Below, piece after piece: positions 43,261 through 51,649 of a DNA stretch of 64,000 nucleotides (position 1 is its first letter; each line of letters opens with the position of its first letter). A program made the position numbers and the translations under genes. The DNA comes from Anaerobium acetethylicum (GTDB lineage: Bacteria > Bacillota > Clostridia > Lachnospirales > Lachnospiraceae), in contig NZ_FMKA01000001.1 in the NCBI RefSeq assembly GCF_900096945.1, positions 362,291 to 426,290 on the forward strand. The letters are read 5' to 3'. The notes beneath the pieces are model-generated. The model saw nothing but the letters and a program-made list of their open reading frames with translations. It searched no databases and was not told the origin of the DNA.

Positions 43261-43784
43261 AATTAAAGGAATTACGCATAATGAAAGGATTGACGCAGGA
43301 AGAGCTCGCCGACAGAGCCGAACTTTCAAAGGGATTCATCTCCCAGTTAGAAAGAGACCTCACTTCGCCTTCAATCGCCACCCTCATGGATATCCTGCAG
43401 TGCCTGGGCACTGATTTGAAGGATTTTTTCAACGATTCACCGGATGAGCAGGTAGTCTTCAAGAGTACCGACTATTTCGAAAAAATTGATTCTGATTTTA
43501 AGAACAGAATTGAATGGATCATTCCGAATGCACAGAAAAACACAATGGAACCTATCCGCATAACCCTGGAACCAGACGGTTCTACATACCCGGACAATCC
43601 TCACGAAGGCGAGGAATTCGGATACGTGCTCCAGGGAAGCATTACACTATATCTGGGCAAGAAGATTTTCAAGGTAAGAAAGGGCGAATCTTTCTACTTT
43701 ACGCCCAACAAGGAGCACTATATAAAAGCCAGCTCTAAAAGCGGAGCCTCCCTGATCTGGGTCAGCTCTCCGCCTAATTTTTAA
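43245..43784 (+). CDS. XRE-family regulator with cupin domain
   Basis: 179 residues: N-terminal Cro/C1 helix-turn-helix (1-~65, LTQEELADRAELSKGFISQLE) and a C-terminal cupin (~105-175, NPHEGEEFGYVLQGSITLYLG and KGESFYFTPNKEHY). This PuuR-like layout is common in regulators of polyamine or amino-acid transporters, but none is encoded here. It is followed 23 bases later by a 40-aa ORF. Confidence 0.9.
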   Translation: MQIGIKLKELRIMKGLTQEELADRAELSKGFISQLERDLTSPSIATLMDILQCLGTDLKDFFNDSPDEQVVFKSTDYFEKIDSDFKNRIEWIIPNAQKNTMEPIRITLEPDGSTYPDNPHEGEEFGYVLQGSITLYLGKKIFKVRKGESFYFTPNKEHYIKASSKSGASLIWVSSPPNF

Positions 43785-43807
43785 CTTATTAATACTTGGA
43801 GGAATTT

Positions 43808-43930
43808 ATGTATAAATTTACAGAACAGAAACCAGAAGAACTCGTTAACAACCCTTTCGTAATGATTGACGAAGACTACCATACCCTTTACATAACAGAA
43901 ATCGAAAAGGTCTTTGTGAAGTCATGCTAA
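43808..43930 (+). CDS. Small 40-residue ORF between XRE regulator and pseudouridine synthase
   Basis: ATG at 43808 with TGGAGGAA 5-6 bases upstream, an excellent site. It encodes 40 residues (acidic; PEEL, NNPFVMIDEDY) and its stop overlaps the next ATG as ATGCTAA, the hallmark of translational coupling. The NPF-n-MI segment faintly recalls the N-terminus of some flavoredoxin-like flavin reductases, so it could be a remnant, but this is from memory and weak. No other family recognised. Confidence 0.6.
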   Translation: MYKFTEQKPEELVNNPFVMIDEDYHTLYITEIEKVFVKSC

Positions 43931-44805
43931 AAGTTTTGACCTACAGGATTTCCGAAAAAGAAGATCAGATGACGATCAATGATTTTCTGCACAGCAAAGG
44001 TTATTCCAGCCATCTGATCGTCCATTTGAAAAAGACCGAATCCGGCATAACCATAGACGGAGCGCTGAAATACATCACTTACCGCCTTTGCGAAGGGGAA
44101 CTCCTCACGATCCGCATCCTGGAGACCACTTCATCTGAGAACATTGTTCCAACCGCCATGCCTCTTGATATTGTTTACGAAGACGATGACCTGCTGGTGA
44201 TCAACAAGGCTCCCGACATGCCCGTCCATCCCTCACAGGGCAATTACAGCAATACACTGGCAAATGGCCTGGCTCATTATTTCAGCCTCCAGGGCCGGAA
44301 TTTCACCTTTCGCTGTATCAACCGCCTGGACCGCGATACGACGGGACTTATGATTCTTGCAAAAAACATGCTGAGCGGCTGCATCTTATCCGACATGGTG
44401 AAATCAAAAAAAATCCAAAGGGAATACCTGGCCATTGCAAAAGGGATGGTTCCTGACGAAGGCGTAATAGAAGCCCCCATAGGCAGACTGGACGGATCCA
44501 CGATTGAGCGGTGCATAGATTATGAAAAGGGCGATCATGCAGTAACTCATTACCGCCGGATCAAATACGGAAACGGACATTCCCTTGTTGCATTGAAGCT
44601 TGAAACGGGCCGCACCCATCAGATCCGTGTTCATATGAAACATCTGGGTTATCCGCTTCCCGGCGACTTTATCTACTGCCCCGATTTTTCAACTATATCG
44701 CGGCAGGCCCTTCACTCCTGGAAGCTTACATTCTTTCACCCCCTTACAGAGGAGCTGATGAAGTTTGAAGTTCCGCTTCCGGATGATATGAAAGCGATTC
44801 TGTAG
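43924..44805 (+). CDS. RluA/RluD-family pseudouridine synthase
   Basis: 293 residues. N-terminal S4-like region (~15-75, TINDFLHSKGYSS) and a catalytic domain with the conserved aspartate in INRLDRDTTGLMILAKN, plus GRTHQIRVHMKHLGYPLPGD. It modifies uridines in rRNA or tRNA; which one is not readable. The start at 43924 is supported by overlap with the small ORF's stop. Confidence 0.92.
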   Translation: MLKVLTYRISEKEDQMTINDFLHSKGYSSHLIVHLKKTESGITIDGALKYITYRLCEGELLTIRILETTSSENIVPTAMPLDIVYEDDDLLVINKAPDMPVHPSQGNYSNTLANGLAHYFSLQGRNFTFRCINRLDRDTTGLMILAKNMLSGCILSDMVKSKKIQREYLAIAKGMVPDEGVIEAPIGRLDGSTIERCIDYEKGDHAVTHYRRIKYGNGHSLVALKLETGRTHQIRVHMKHLGYPLPGDFIYCPDFSTISRQALHSWKLTFFHPLTEELMKFEVPLPDDMKAIL

Positions 44806-44860
44806 CACGCACGTTCTTGAACTGCCCTCTTTTAGCACCCTATCATAAAAATATGCAAGC

Positions 44861-44889
44861 AAAAATCCCCATTTTACCGGGGATTTTTT
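44861..44889 (+). terminator. Terminator of the pseudouridine synthase gene
   Basis: Stem AAATCCCC/GGGGATTT, 8-base loop, T run; the A run upstream allows function on both strands. 55 bases after the stop. Confidence 0.85.
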
Positions 44890-44960
44890 CAATTATAGCA
44901 GATTTGTGCTATCCGTTCATGCTGCCTGTTCACAACCTTATTTCTGCTTCCCTGATCCTG

Positions 44961-45929
44961 TCAGTATCCGATGCATGCTAATATACGGTCTATGATCCGG
45001 GCATTTTTTATGGAAAACTCATTGCTGACGCATGGCTCTTCATCATGGAGTATGCATCTTCCGAGCTGCTCTATTTCAAGCATATAATTATCTGGAACGG
45101 CAACGGAAATCGTATCGCTCTTTTTTGCCCTGTGTACATAGAATTTCAGAACTCCATCGGCATTAAACGGAATCGGAACCTCCATTGTACCATCTGTGCC
45201 GTAGATATAGTATCTGTCTGCCCGTCGTCCGGAACACATACCGGTCAGAATGCTTGCCCTGGTTCCGCCGGGAAATTCCAGATAGGCAACAGTGGTATCG
45301 TCTATGCCCGCTTCCGTCAAATGAGCAACTGCTCTTACTTCACTTGGTTCTTCTCCAACCAGCATAAGGATCAGGCTGGTATTGTAGCAGCCAAGATCAT
45401 ACATAGCTCCTCCAAGGGTCTCTTTTCTCATCCTGATATCATCAGCCTCGGGACTCGGGGTCACAAATGTAGTCTCTATAAGGGTTGGAGTTCCTATGAT
45501 TCCGGAATCCAGTGCATCCTTTACGATCTTGGATGCCGGACTGTGGAGATAAGCAAATGCCTCCATCAGAATTACACCGGCATCTCTGCAGGCTTTTACC
45601 ATCTCTTCGACATCCGCAGCATTGCCTGCAATCGGTTTCTCACAAAGGATATGCTTTCCTTTTTCCGCAGCCTTCAGCACCCATTCCTTATGCATAGAAT
45701 TTGGAAGCGCAATGTATACCGCTTCAACCTCCTCATCCTCCAGCATTGACTCATAGCTGTAAAAAGCCTTTTCAAACTGAAACATTCCTTTGAACCTGTC
45801 TGTCTTTTCCGGATTCCTCCCTGCAATGCCGTATAAGGTGCAGTTCTTCGCCTTCTGCATTGCAGGTATTGTACATTTTTTTGCTATATCAGCGGTACCT
45901 AACACTCCCCATTTAACCTGTTTCCCCAT
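44961..45929 (-). CDS. Gfo/Idh/MocA-family oxidoreductase
   Basis: 322 residues. N-terminal Rossmann fold (WGVLGTADIAKKC), the signature LCEKPIAGNAADVEEMV around 95 and a C-terminal substrate domain (MYDLGCYNTSLILMLVGEEP). It is an NAD(P)-dependent sugar or inositol dehydrogenase of unknown substrate. It follows a UPF0303 gene by 12 bases, so both probably share a transcript. AGGAGG precedes the ATG. Confidence 0.87.
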   Translation of the reverse strand: MGKQVKWGVLGTADIAKKCTIPAMQKAKNCTLYGIAGRNPEKTDRFKGMFQFEKAFYSYESMLEDEEVEAVYIALPNSMHKEWVLKAAEKGKHILCEKPIAGNAADVEEMVKACRDAGVILMEAFAYLHSPASKIVKDALDSGIIGTPTLIETTFVTPSPEADDIRMRKETLGGAMYDLGCYNTSLILMLVGEEPSEVRAVAHLTEAGIDDTTVAYLEFPGGTRASILTGMCSGRRADRYYIYGTDGTMEVPIPFNADGVLKFYVHRAKKSDTISVAVPDNYMLEIEQLGRCILHDEEPCVSNEFSIKNARIIDRILACIGY

Positions 45930-45941
45930 AGAAAACCTCCT

Positions 45942-46442
45942 TTACAGTTTGCCACCCCTGATTCTGGGCACTTCGTCAATATGAAGGTACTTGCTTATAC
46001 ATTTGATAAGCAGATCATGATCAGACATATGATCCATACCCGATACTATGATTGAACCAATTACTCCCACATCCTCAATTCTTATCGGGAATGCGCCGCC
46101 GCTTATTGCATATTTTTTGGGATCTAAAAACCAGCCATCAAGATCGTTTTCCGTCTTCTGCAGCAGGGTGCAGAGATGAAGGCTGCTTTTCTCCGTCACC
46201 TTAACTGTATTATGTCTCATCTTCATCTGCTGTTCATTGTAAAGAGTCGTTCCATCGAGACCGAACTGAAATACCGTATAACCATTATTCAGACGTATGC
46301 TTATTGCTACAGGCTTTTGCCTCCTTCTGGCTTCAGCCACAAGCATACACCCAAGTTCCCACGCATCCTCATTTGTAAAGTGGGTAAACTGCAAAATTTC
46401 TTCCTGCATTTCCAGAATTTTTACTGCTTCATCAATAGTCAT
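45942..46442 (-). CDS. UPF0303 / heme-degrading-domain-like protein
   Basis: 166 residues of the UPF0303 family (WELGCMLVAEARRRQKPVAISI, MRHNTVKVTEKSSLHL, GGAFPIRIEDVGVIGSIIVSGM). Related to the HbpS/GlcG fold annotated as heme-degrading, but function is uncertain. Downstream neighbour is a sugar oxidoreductase, so a role in carbohydrate metabolism is equally possible. AGGAGG precedes the ATG. Confidence 0.78.
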   Translation of the reverse strand: MTIDEAVKILEMQEEILQFTHFTNEDAWELGCMLVAEARRRQKPVAISIRLNNGYTVFQFGLDGTTLYNEQQMKMRHNTVKVTEKSSLHLCTLLQKTENDLDGWFLDPKKYAISGGAFPIRIEDVGVIGSIIVSGMDHMSDHDLLIKCISKYLHIDEVPRIRGGKL

Positions 46443-46472
46443 ATTAATTCCTCCTTACATAATTCCTTGCTT

Positions 46473-47477
46473 TTATCTGATTCTGTCAGGGAATCCTACC
46501 TTGCGCTGCACTTTTCTTAATGTCTTTGTTGCATAGTAATTTGCTTTCTCAGCATTGTTCTTGATGATTCCGTCGATATAATCCTTGTTTTTGGCAAGGT
46601 CTGCGCATCTGTCCTGTATCGGTTTCAGGCAGTCTCCGACTGATTCTCCGACTGCAGACTTGAAATCGCCATAGCCTTTGCCTTCGAATTCCTTCACTAC
46701 ATCATCCGCTGTCTTTCCTGTAACAGAACTGTAGATATCGATAAGGTTTTTGATTCCTGGTTTTGCATCGCTATATAATATTTCATTCTCCGAATCCGTT
46801 ACCGCCCTTTTGCATTTTTTCATTATCACATCAGGTGGATCCATAAGATAAATGCTTGCATTTGGATTTTCGTCCGATTTGGACATCTTTTTTACCGGGT
46901 CCTGAAGGCTCATGATCTTTGCTCCGGTTTTTCCGATATATGCTTCCGGTATGGTGAATACGTCCCCATAAATTCCGTTGAATCTCTGGGCTAAATCCCT
47001 TGTAATTTCAAGATGCTGCATCTGGTCAATTCCAACGGGTACGACATCTGCCTGATAGAGAAGTATATCCGCCGCCATCAGCACCGGATAAGTGAAAAGA
47101 CCGGCATTTATGTTGTCTGCATTTTTCTGTGATTTATCCTTGAACTGGGTCATCCTGTTCAACTCGCCCATATAGGTAAAACAGTTCAGAATCCAGCTCA
47201 GCTCAGCATGGGCTGATACATGGGACTGATAATAAAGGCAGTTTTTTTCAGGATCGAGTCCAGCCGCAATATATAAAACAAGCAGGTCTCTCGACCTTTT
47301 CCGAAGCACTGCCGGATCCTGCCTTACTGTAATCGAATGCATGTCTACAACGCTGTAGAAGCATTCATATTCATCACAAAGTGTAACCCAGTTTTTCAAA
47401 GCCCCCAGATAGTTTCCAAGTGTCAGGTTTCCTGTCGCCTGCATCCCGCTGAAAAGCACTTTTTTGTCATTGATCAT
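46473..47477 (-). CDS. trpS: Tryptophanyl-tRNA synthetase
   Basis: 334 residues from the ATG at 47477, with GGAGG 8-9 bases upstream; the in-frame ORF extends to 47510 but without a site. Class I motifs: HIGH-like GNLTLGNYLGAL and KMSKSDEN. The transcript starts far upstream (promoter 47724-47752) and passes a strong terminator-like hairpin at 47577-47610, suggesting attenuation control. Confidence 0.95.
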   Translation of the reverse strand: MINDKKVLFSGMQATGNLTLGNYLGALKNWVTLCDEYECFYSVVDMHSITVRQDPAVLRKRSRDLLVLYIAAGLDPEKNCLYYQSHVSAHAELSWILNCFTYMGELNRMTQFKDKSQKNADNINAGLFTYPVLMAADILLYQADVVPVGIDQMQHLEITRDLAQRFNGIYGDVFTIPEAYIGKTGAKIMSLQDPVKKMSKSDENPNASIYLMDPPDVIMKKCKRAVTDSENEILYSDAKPGIKNLIDIYSSVTGKTADDVVKEFEGKGYGDFKSAVGESVGDCLKPIQDRCADLAKNKDYIDGIIKNNAEKANYYATKTLRKVQRKVGFPDRIR

Positions 47478-47570
47478 TGTTAGTTCCTCCATAGTTATTA
47501 TATAAAACAAAGCAATTTTTTGCCCTTGCAGACTCTTTGTCCTTTCACAGGAAAGCTTGTCCCATGATAG

Positions 47571-47610
47571 AAAAAAACATCACCACCAGCAACTGCCGGG
47601 GACGATGTTC
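47571..47610 (-). promoter_or_regulatory. Terminator-like hairpin in the trpS leader
   Basis: On the minus strand about 15 bp (with two-three G-U pairs and one mismatch) around an AGTT loop, then seven T residues. It lies between the trpS promoter and start codon, where an attenuator would be. The consensus T-box sequence (GGTGGNACCGCG) is not present. Confidence 0.55.
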
Positions 47611-47723
47611 CCTAATGTCACCCATTATGATTATGTCATCCATAATTTTAGATTCTAATGCAGTTACCTGTAATTTATTTAGTAACATCTCAATTTTTCA
47701 AAGTCTGTTGATAAATTACTTTA

Positions 47724-47752
47724 AGTTTATCACCCGTAACTTTGAAAGTCAA
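47724..47752 (-). promoter_or_regulatory. trpS promoter
   Basis: On the minus strand TTGACT (47747-47752), 17 bases, TAAACT (47724-47729), giving a leader of about 240 bases. Confidence 0.5.
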
Positions 47753-47768
47753 GAAATAAACAATGTGG

Positions 47769-47798
47769 TTGCATTCGCCATTTGGTATGGTTTATAAT
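47769..47798 (+). promoter_or_regulatory. luxS promoter
   Basis: TTGCAT (47769-47774), 18 bases, TATAAT (47793-47798), about 60 bases before the luxS start and divergent from the trpS promoter. Confidence 0.6.
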
Positions 47799-47861
47799 AT
47801 TAGAACATCCTGTTAAAAGACGGCATACATCTGTCAAAAAAATTCTGAAAGGAAGTATAAA

Positions 47862-48341
47862 ATGAAGAAGATAACCAGCTTTACAATTGACCATATAAAA
47901 CTCCAAAAAGGAGTTTACGTTTCCAGAAAAGATCCTGTCGGCAGCAAAGTCATCACGACTTTTGATATCCGCATGACCAAACCGAACGAGGAGCCCGTAA
48001 TGAATACGGCAGAGATGCATGCGATCGAACATCTCGCTGCAACTTTTTTAAGAAACCACTCTGAGTTTGGCGAACGCATCATCTACTTCGGACCTATGGG
48101 TTGCCGGACCGGTTTCTATCTCCTGCTTTCAGACGACTGCGAATCAGGAGACATTCTTTCGCTCCTGATCCAGATGTTTGAATTTATACGTGATTTCGAG
48201 GGCGAAGTTCCAGGTGCATCCGCAAAGGATTGCGGCAACTACCTTGATATGAATCTTCCAATGGCAAAATACCTGGCAAAAAAATATCTCGACGAAGTTC
48301 TATACTGCATAAGCGATGCCCAGCTGGTTTACCCGGAATAG
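47862..48341 (+). CDS. luxS: S-ribosylhomocysteine lyase
   Basis: 159 residues. Metal ligands His53 and His57 in HAIEHL with Glu56, catalytic Cys81 in GPMGCRTGFYL, third ligand Cys124 in AKDCGNYLDMN. It releases homocysteine and the autoinducer-2 precursor from S-ribosylhomocysteine, feeding metH and the YitJ-like enzyme encoded at 1-2946. AAAGGAAG precedes the ATG. Monocistronic, with a strong terminator. Confidence 0.96.
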   Translation: MKKITSFTIDHIKLQKGVYVSRKDPVGSKVITTFDIRMTKPNEEPVMNTAEMHAIEHLAATFLRNHSEFGERIIYFGPMGCRTGFYLLLSDDCESGDILSLLIQMFEFIRDFEGEVPGASAKDCGNYLDMNLPMAKYLAKKYLDEVLYCISDAQLVYPE

Positions 48342-48356
48342 GTCTCAGCTACGGAC

Positions 48357-48413
48357 AGAACCATCCTGCTTTTATCGCTGTATGATAAAAGCAGGATGGT
48401 TCTATTTTTTTTT
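48357..48413 (+). terminator. luxS terminator
   Basis: Perfect 20-bp stem (48357-48376 with 48384-48403), 7-base loop, then a long T run. It overlaps the stop codon of the converging minus-strand gene. Confidence 0.92.
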
Positions 48414-48941
48414 CAGGACGTCTGCCTTTATGTAGGCTATAGCGGCCTCCTCGCCCTCATCCGCCAGTTTGTTGAGAAGGGTTTCCAGGATGGATTTCGT
48501 ATCATCATGAAGGAACTTTATTTTTCCTGCTTCATAGTATTCCAGGGGGCTCCTGTCCGTATAACTGCTGGCCAGGTATACTTTAGAAGCTGCTATACGA
48601 TCAAAGAACATCTCTACCACATACTGCTCAGGCATTCTCATGCCCACTATCTCGCCCCTGTATTCGGCACTGTAGTCAAGCCAGTACTCATAATGATGCT
48701 TATTCCTCCCCTTATGGTGCAGCCATGCGGATGAATACCCCCGGTTCTCACGTTCGGCATTGTTCGGGCTTCTCGTTCCCTGAAAATATCTGCATCCAAC
48801 CAGGAATTCTGACAGCGAATATTTTGACATGTCATGAAGCAGTCCCTGCCTGTAGAGTCCTACGCTGAAACAGTATTTTCTTACCATCAGATGGTGTTTT
48901 GTTATGGTTGTAAAATGTTTTACTATTTTTAAATCTTTCAA
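48402..48941 (-). CDS. DUF5662-like protein (catalase/HD-like fold, function unknown)
   Basis: 179 residues, TTG start with AGGAG 8 bases upstream. Features: GLLHDMSKYSLSEF with a His-Asp pair, AWLHHKGRNKHHYEYWLDY with clustered histidines, and PLEYYEAGKIKFLHDDTK. The arrangement suggests a metal-binding all-helical hydrolase. No signal or membrane segment. Recognition as DUF5662 is from memory of the LHHKGRNKHH pattern. Confidence 0.75.
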   Translation of the reverse strand: MKDLKIVKHFTTITKHHLMVRKYCFSVGLYRQGLLHDMSKYSLSEFLVGCRYFQGTRSPNNAERENRGYSSAWLHHKGRNKHHYEYWLDYSAEYRGEIVGMRMPEQYVVEMFFDRIAASKVYLASSYTDRSPLEYYEAGKIKFLHDDTKSILETLLNKLADEGEEAAIAYIKADVLKKK

Positions 48942-48983
48942 ATCAATTTCTCCTTTATTGCCTTGTACAACATAATGCCATCT

Positions 48984-49688
48984 TTAGAAATTCCCATAGA
49001 TCCTGACTACCGCCAGAACTGCAAGATGTGCGGGATAAAACAGATAGAAGGCATATTTCATCGAACGCCCCTTCTCCCCATTATATAGGGCAATAGGGAG
49101 CATAGAAAATATTGCATATGCCTGGATTCTGCCCTGAAAAAGCAGTATGTTCACGATTGCTGAAGAAACAGACAGCATCAGCATATTCTTCCGGAACATA
49201 TAGAACAGGATAATTAAAAGGACTCCCGCAAAGCTGTAATCAGTCCTGAACAAATATACGAACAGGAAACAGACCGATACAACAGCCCCATATATAAGTC
49301 CTGAAGCCGAACCGCCCTTTCCATGGTTTTCAGACCGAGAAACCGCCGTGCTGTTCCTGTCTATCGCACATATTGCTGCAAGCCCGGCTGCAAGGGTGAA
49401 AAACACATTCTGGTGCCCCATGTAAACCGGTGTCCCATAAAAGGCCAGATCAAAAGGTATTTCGGAAATCAGTGCAAAAGCAGCCATGCGGAGGATATAT
49501 TTTTTGACATTCTTCGTATGGGCATACCCCTCCACAAGCAGGAAGCAGTAAATGGGAAAGGCAAGCCTTCCGATTATCCGGAGCAGCAATACTTCCGGAA
49601 ACACGACTGCGCCAATGTGGTCCACTGTCATGGAAATAACAGCAATCAACTTCAGTACAAATGAATCTATTCCTCTTTTTTTCTCCAT
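48984..49688 (-). CDS. TraX-like integral membrane protein
   Basis: 234 residues, about eight hydrophobic helices (LKLIAVISMTVDHIGAVVFPE, FPIYCFLLVEGYAHTKN, LISEIPFDLAFYG). The TMTVDHIG-type N-terminal pattern and FPI-n-EG-n-T-n-V match TraX proteins, whose relatives acetylate pilin. No conjugation genes are near; chromosomal copies are common in clostridia and likely act in surface-polymer acylation. The start lies at the stop of glgX. Confidence 0.83.
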   Translation of the reverse strand: MEKKRGIDSFVLKLIAVISMTVDHIGAVVFPEVLLLRIIGRLAFPIYCFLLVEGYAHTKNVKKYILRMAAFALISEIPFDLAFYGTPVYMGHQNVFFTLAAGLAAICAIDRNSTAVSRSENHGKGGSASGLIYGAVVSVCFLFVYLFRTDYSFAGVLLIILFYMFRKNMLMLSVSSAIVNILLFQGRIQAYAIFSMLPIALYNGEKGRSMKYAFYLFYPAHLAVLAVVRIYGNF

Positions 49689-49689
49689 A

Positions 49690-51645
49690 CTAATTACCTA
49701 TGAGGACTGCTATAGTCCTGGGCTTGATTTCAATGAGTCTCTGGTTTTCAAGGACCGGCTCGCTTCCTGCCGGATATATGCCGCAGCCTTCAGCCGCCCC
49801 TGTGTCTACTGCCACTTTCCAGCTCCTGCCTTTCGGAAGCTTCGGCATCGCAAATTCGTGCTTCTCCCAGTGCATATTATATGCCACATAGAGGAAATCG
49901 TCTTCCTTCCCGCCAGCCAGAACGGCGTATTTACCGCAGTACATCAGACCGATCTGCCGCGCATAGATGCCAAAATCAGGGTACCATGGTTTTTCGCCAT
50001 GGTAAGAAAGATCGGGATATCCGCAGGAAAGATGATCCATGATCTTCAGCTCGGCAGGCATATGAAGGATCCTGTGTGCCTTCCGAAAACTAATCAGTTT
50101 CTGAACGAACTCCAGAATTTCACTGTTCTTTCTGCAGTCCTTCCAGTCAATCCAGGTACTTGTATTATCCTGACAGTAGGCATTGTTATTGCCTCCCTGG
50201 GTGTGCCCCATCTCGTCGCCTCCGAGCAGCATGGGCACCCCCTGGCTGAGCAGAACCAGCACAAGACCATTCTTGATCTGTCTCTTTCTAATCTCCATGA
50301 TCTTTTTCTTTCTGGTTTTCCCCTCTGCACCGCAGTTCCAGCTGTAGTTGACGCTCATACCGTCATTGTTGCCTTCTCCGTTAGCTTCATTATGCTTCTC
50401 ATCATATGATACGAGATCCATCAGCGTAAATCCGTTGTGGCTCGTCAGATAATTTATAACGCCTTCTTTCGATGGGTTTCTGCGTATGCGGTGTGCCATC
50501 TTGTTCAGATGATCATCATCTCCCTTTAGAAACCGTCTGGCATCAATCATAAAGCTGTCGTTATAATCGGCTATATGACGAAATGATGGATGCCTGCCTT
50601 CGGAATCACCATATCCTGCCGAGGCTCCGGCCCACATGATCTTTGTTTTCGAAAAAATCGGTGACGAAGCCACCGTCGTCATCGGAGCAGCTTCCCCATT
50701 CACATGGAAGCCGTCAACATGATATTCCATAGCCCAATGCTCCAGACAATCCATCAAAAGGCTGCAGGGGGTACCAGGAGCGAAATAGAATTCCATCACG
50801 ATTTCAATTCCGTTCCTGTGAAGCGCCTTTACCATATCCTTAAATTCCCGTTCCGGATTTCCAGTTCCAGAATAGGAGGCCTTGGGAGCAAAATAGAATC
50901 CCGGACCGTATCCCCAATAATTTATTTTCGTAGCTTTTGCCTTCTCCTCCTCACCCGGCCATCCATAACCGGCGCTATTCCTTGACGGATCCATATTCCC
51001 CGTATTTTGTTTCATACCCTTATAATCAAGATACCGGATCCTGGATGCTATATCTTCCGGCTCCCTTACCATCTCATCAAACTCATAAACGGGCATCATT
51101 TCGATCTGATTGATTCCAAGCTCTTTGAGATAAGGAATTTTTTCTGCAATTCCCGAAAACGTTCCTTTTTCCTTCACATTCGAGGACGAATGCCTTGTGA
51201 ATCCTCTCGGATGGATACAGTACATCACGATTTCTTCAAACGGAATCTCAAGAGGCCTGTCGCCTTCCCAGTCATAATCTTCATTTAGAAATCCACACCT
51301 CAAATCCCCGGCCGGAATCTCTATTCCCCAGTGTTCCCTTCCGGCTATAACCGCGGCATATGGATCCTGGACGATTTTCCCATCAATCCGGTAGTTATAT
51401 TCATATCTGCCGCAATCAAAATCAGCCAGCATGAGAAAGTATATATCCCCCGCTTTACAGCCTTCCGAAAAGGATATTTCCTCACAGGGCTCTTTGCTGC
51501 CTTTTTCGTATAGCACGAGGCTGCAGGTTCTGTCATCCGGTACGGCAACGGCAAAGTTCATTCCCTCATGGGTCTTCGTAGCTCCAAGGGGTTTGGGCAA
51601 CCCTCTTTTTATCTTAAAGCAAAAACCGTCCCTTTCACATTTCAT
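49690..51645 (-). CDS. glgX: Glycogen debranching enzyme (isoamylase/GlgX type)
   Basis: 651 residues from the ATG at 51645, just after the ABC-F stop; a TTG at 51666 would overlap that gene. An N-terminal CBM48 (~20-130, GATKTHEGMNFAVAVPD) and a GH13 barrel with HYDGFHVNGEA-like nucleophile region (EYHVDGFHVNGEAAPM), LTSHNGFTLMDLVSYDEKHNEANGEGNNDG and the GDEMGHTQGGNNNAYCQDN block typical of the family. It cuts alpha-1,6 links in glycogen. The usual catalytic-Asp motif FRFDLA is replaced by FHVNGEA, so catalysis should be checked. The branching enzyme glgB is at 34937, not linked. Confidence 0.83.
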   Translation of the reverse strand: MKCERDGFCFKIKRGLPKPLGATKTHEGMNFAVAVPDDRTCSLVLYEKGSKEPCEEISFSEGCKAGDIYFLMLADFDCGRYEYNYRIDGKIVQDPYAAVIAGREHWGIEIPAGDLRCGFLNEDYDWEGDRPLEIPFEEIVMYCIHPRGFTRHSSSNVKEKGTFSGIAEKIPYLKELGINQIEMMPVYEFDEMVREPEDIASRIRYLDYKGMKQNTGNMDPSRNSAGYGWPGEEEKAKATKINYWGYGPGFYFAPKASYSGTGNPEREFKDMVKALHRNGIEIVMEFYFAPGTPCSLLMDCLEHWAMEYHVDGFHVNGEAAPMTTVASSPIFSKTKIMWAGASAGYGDSEGRHPSFRHIADYNDSFMIDARRFLKGDDDHLNKMAHRIRRNPSKEGVINYLTSHNGFTLMDLVSYDEKHNEANGEGNNDGMSVNYSWNCGAEGKTRKKKIMEIRKRQIKNGLVLVLLSQGVPMLLGGDEMGHTQGGNNNAYCQDNTSTWIDWKDCRKNSEILEFVQKLISFRKAHRILHMPAELKIMDHLSCGYPDLSYHGEKPWYPDFGIYARQIGLMYCGKYAVLAGGKEDDFLYVAYNMHWEKHEFAMPKLPKGRSWKVAVDTGAAEGCGIYPAGSEPVLENQRLIEIKPRTIAVLIGN

Positions 51646-51649
51646 ATAT

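Noticed and set aside
47500..47720. Classical T-box riboswitch for trpS
   Set aside because: The invariant GGTGGNACCGCG sequence is not found by eye; kept only as an unexplained attenuator.
48984..49688. Conjugative element suggested by a TraX-like gene
   Set aside because: No relaxase, type IV secretion, integrase or attachment repeats nearby; chromosomal TraX-like genes are common.
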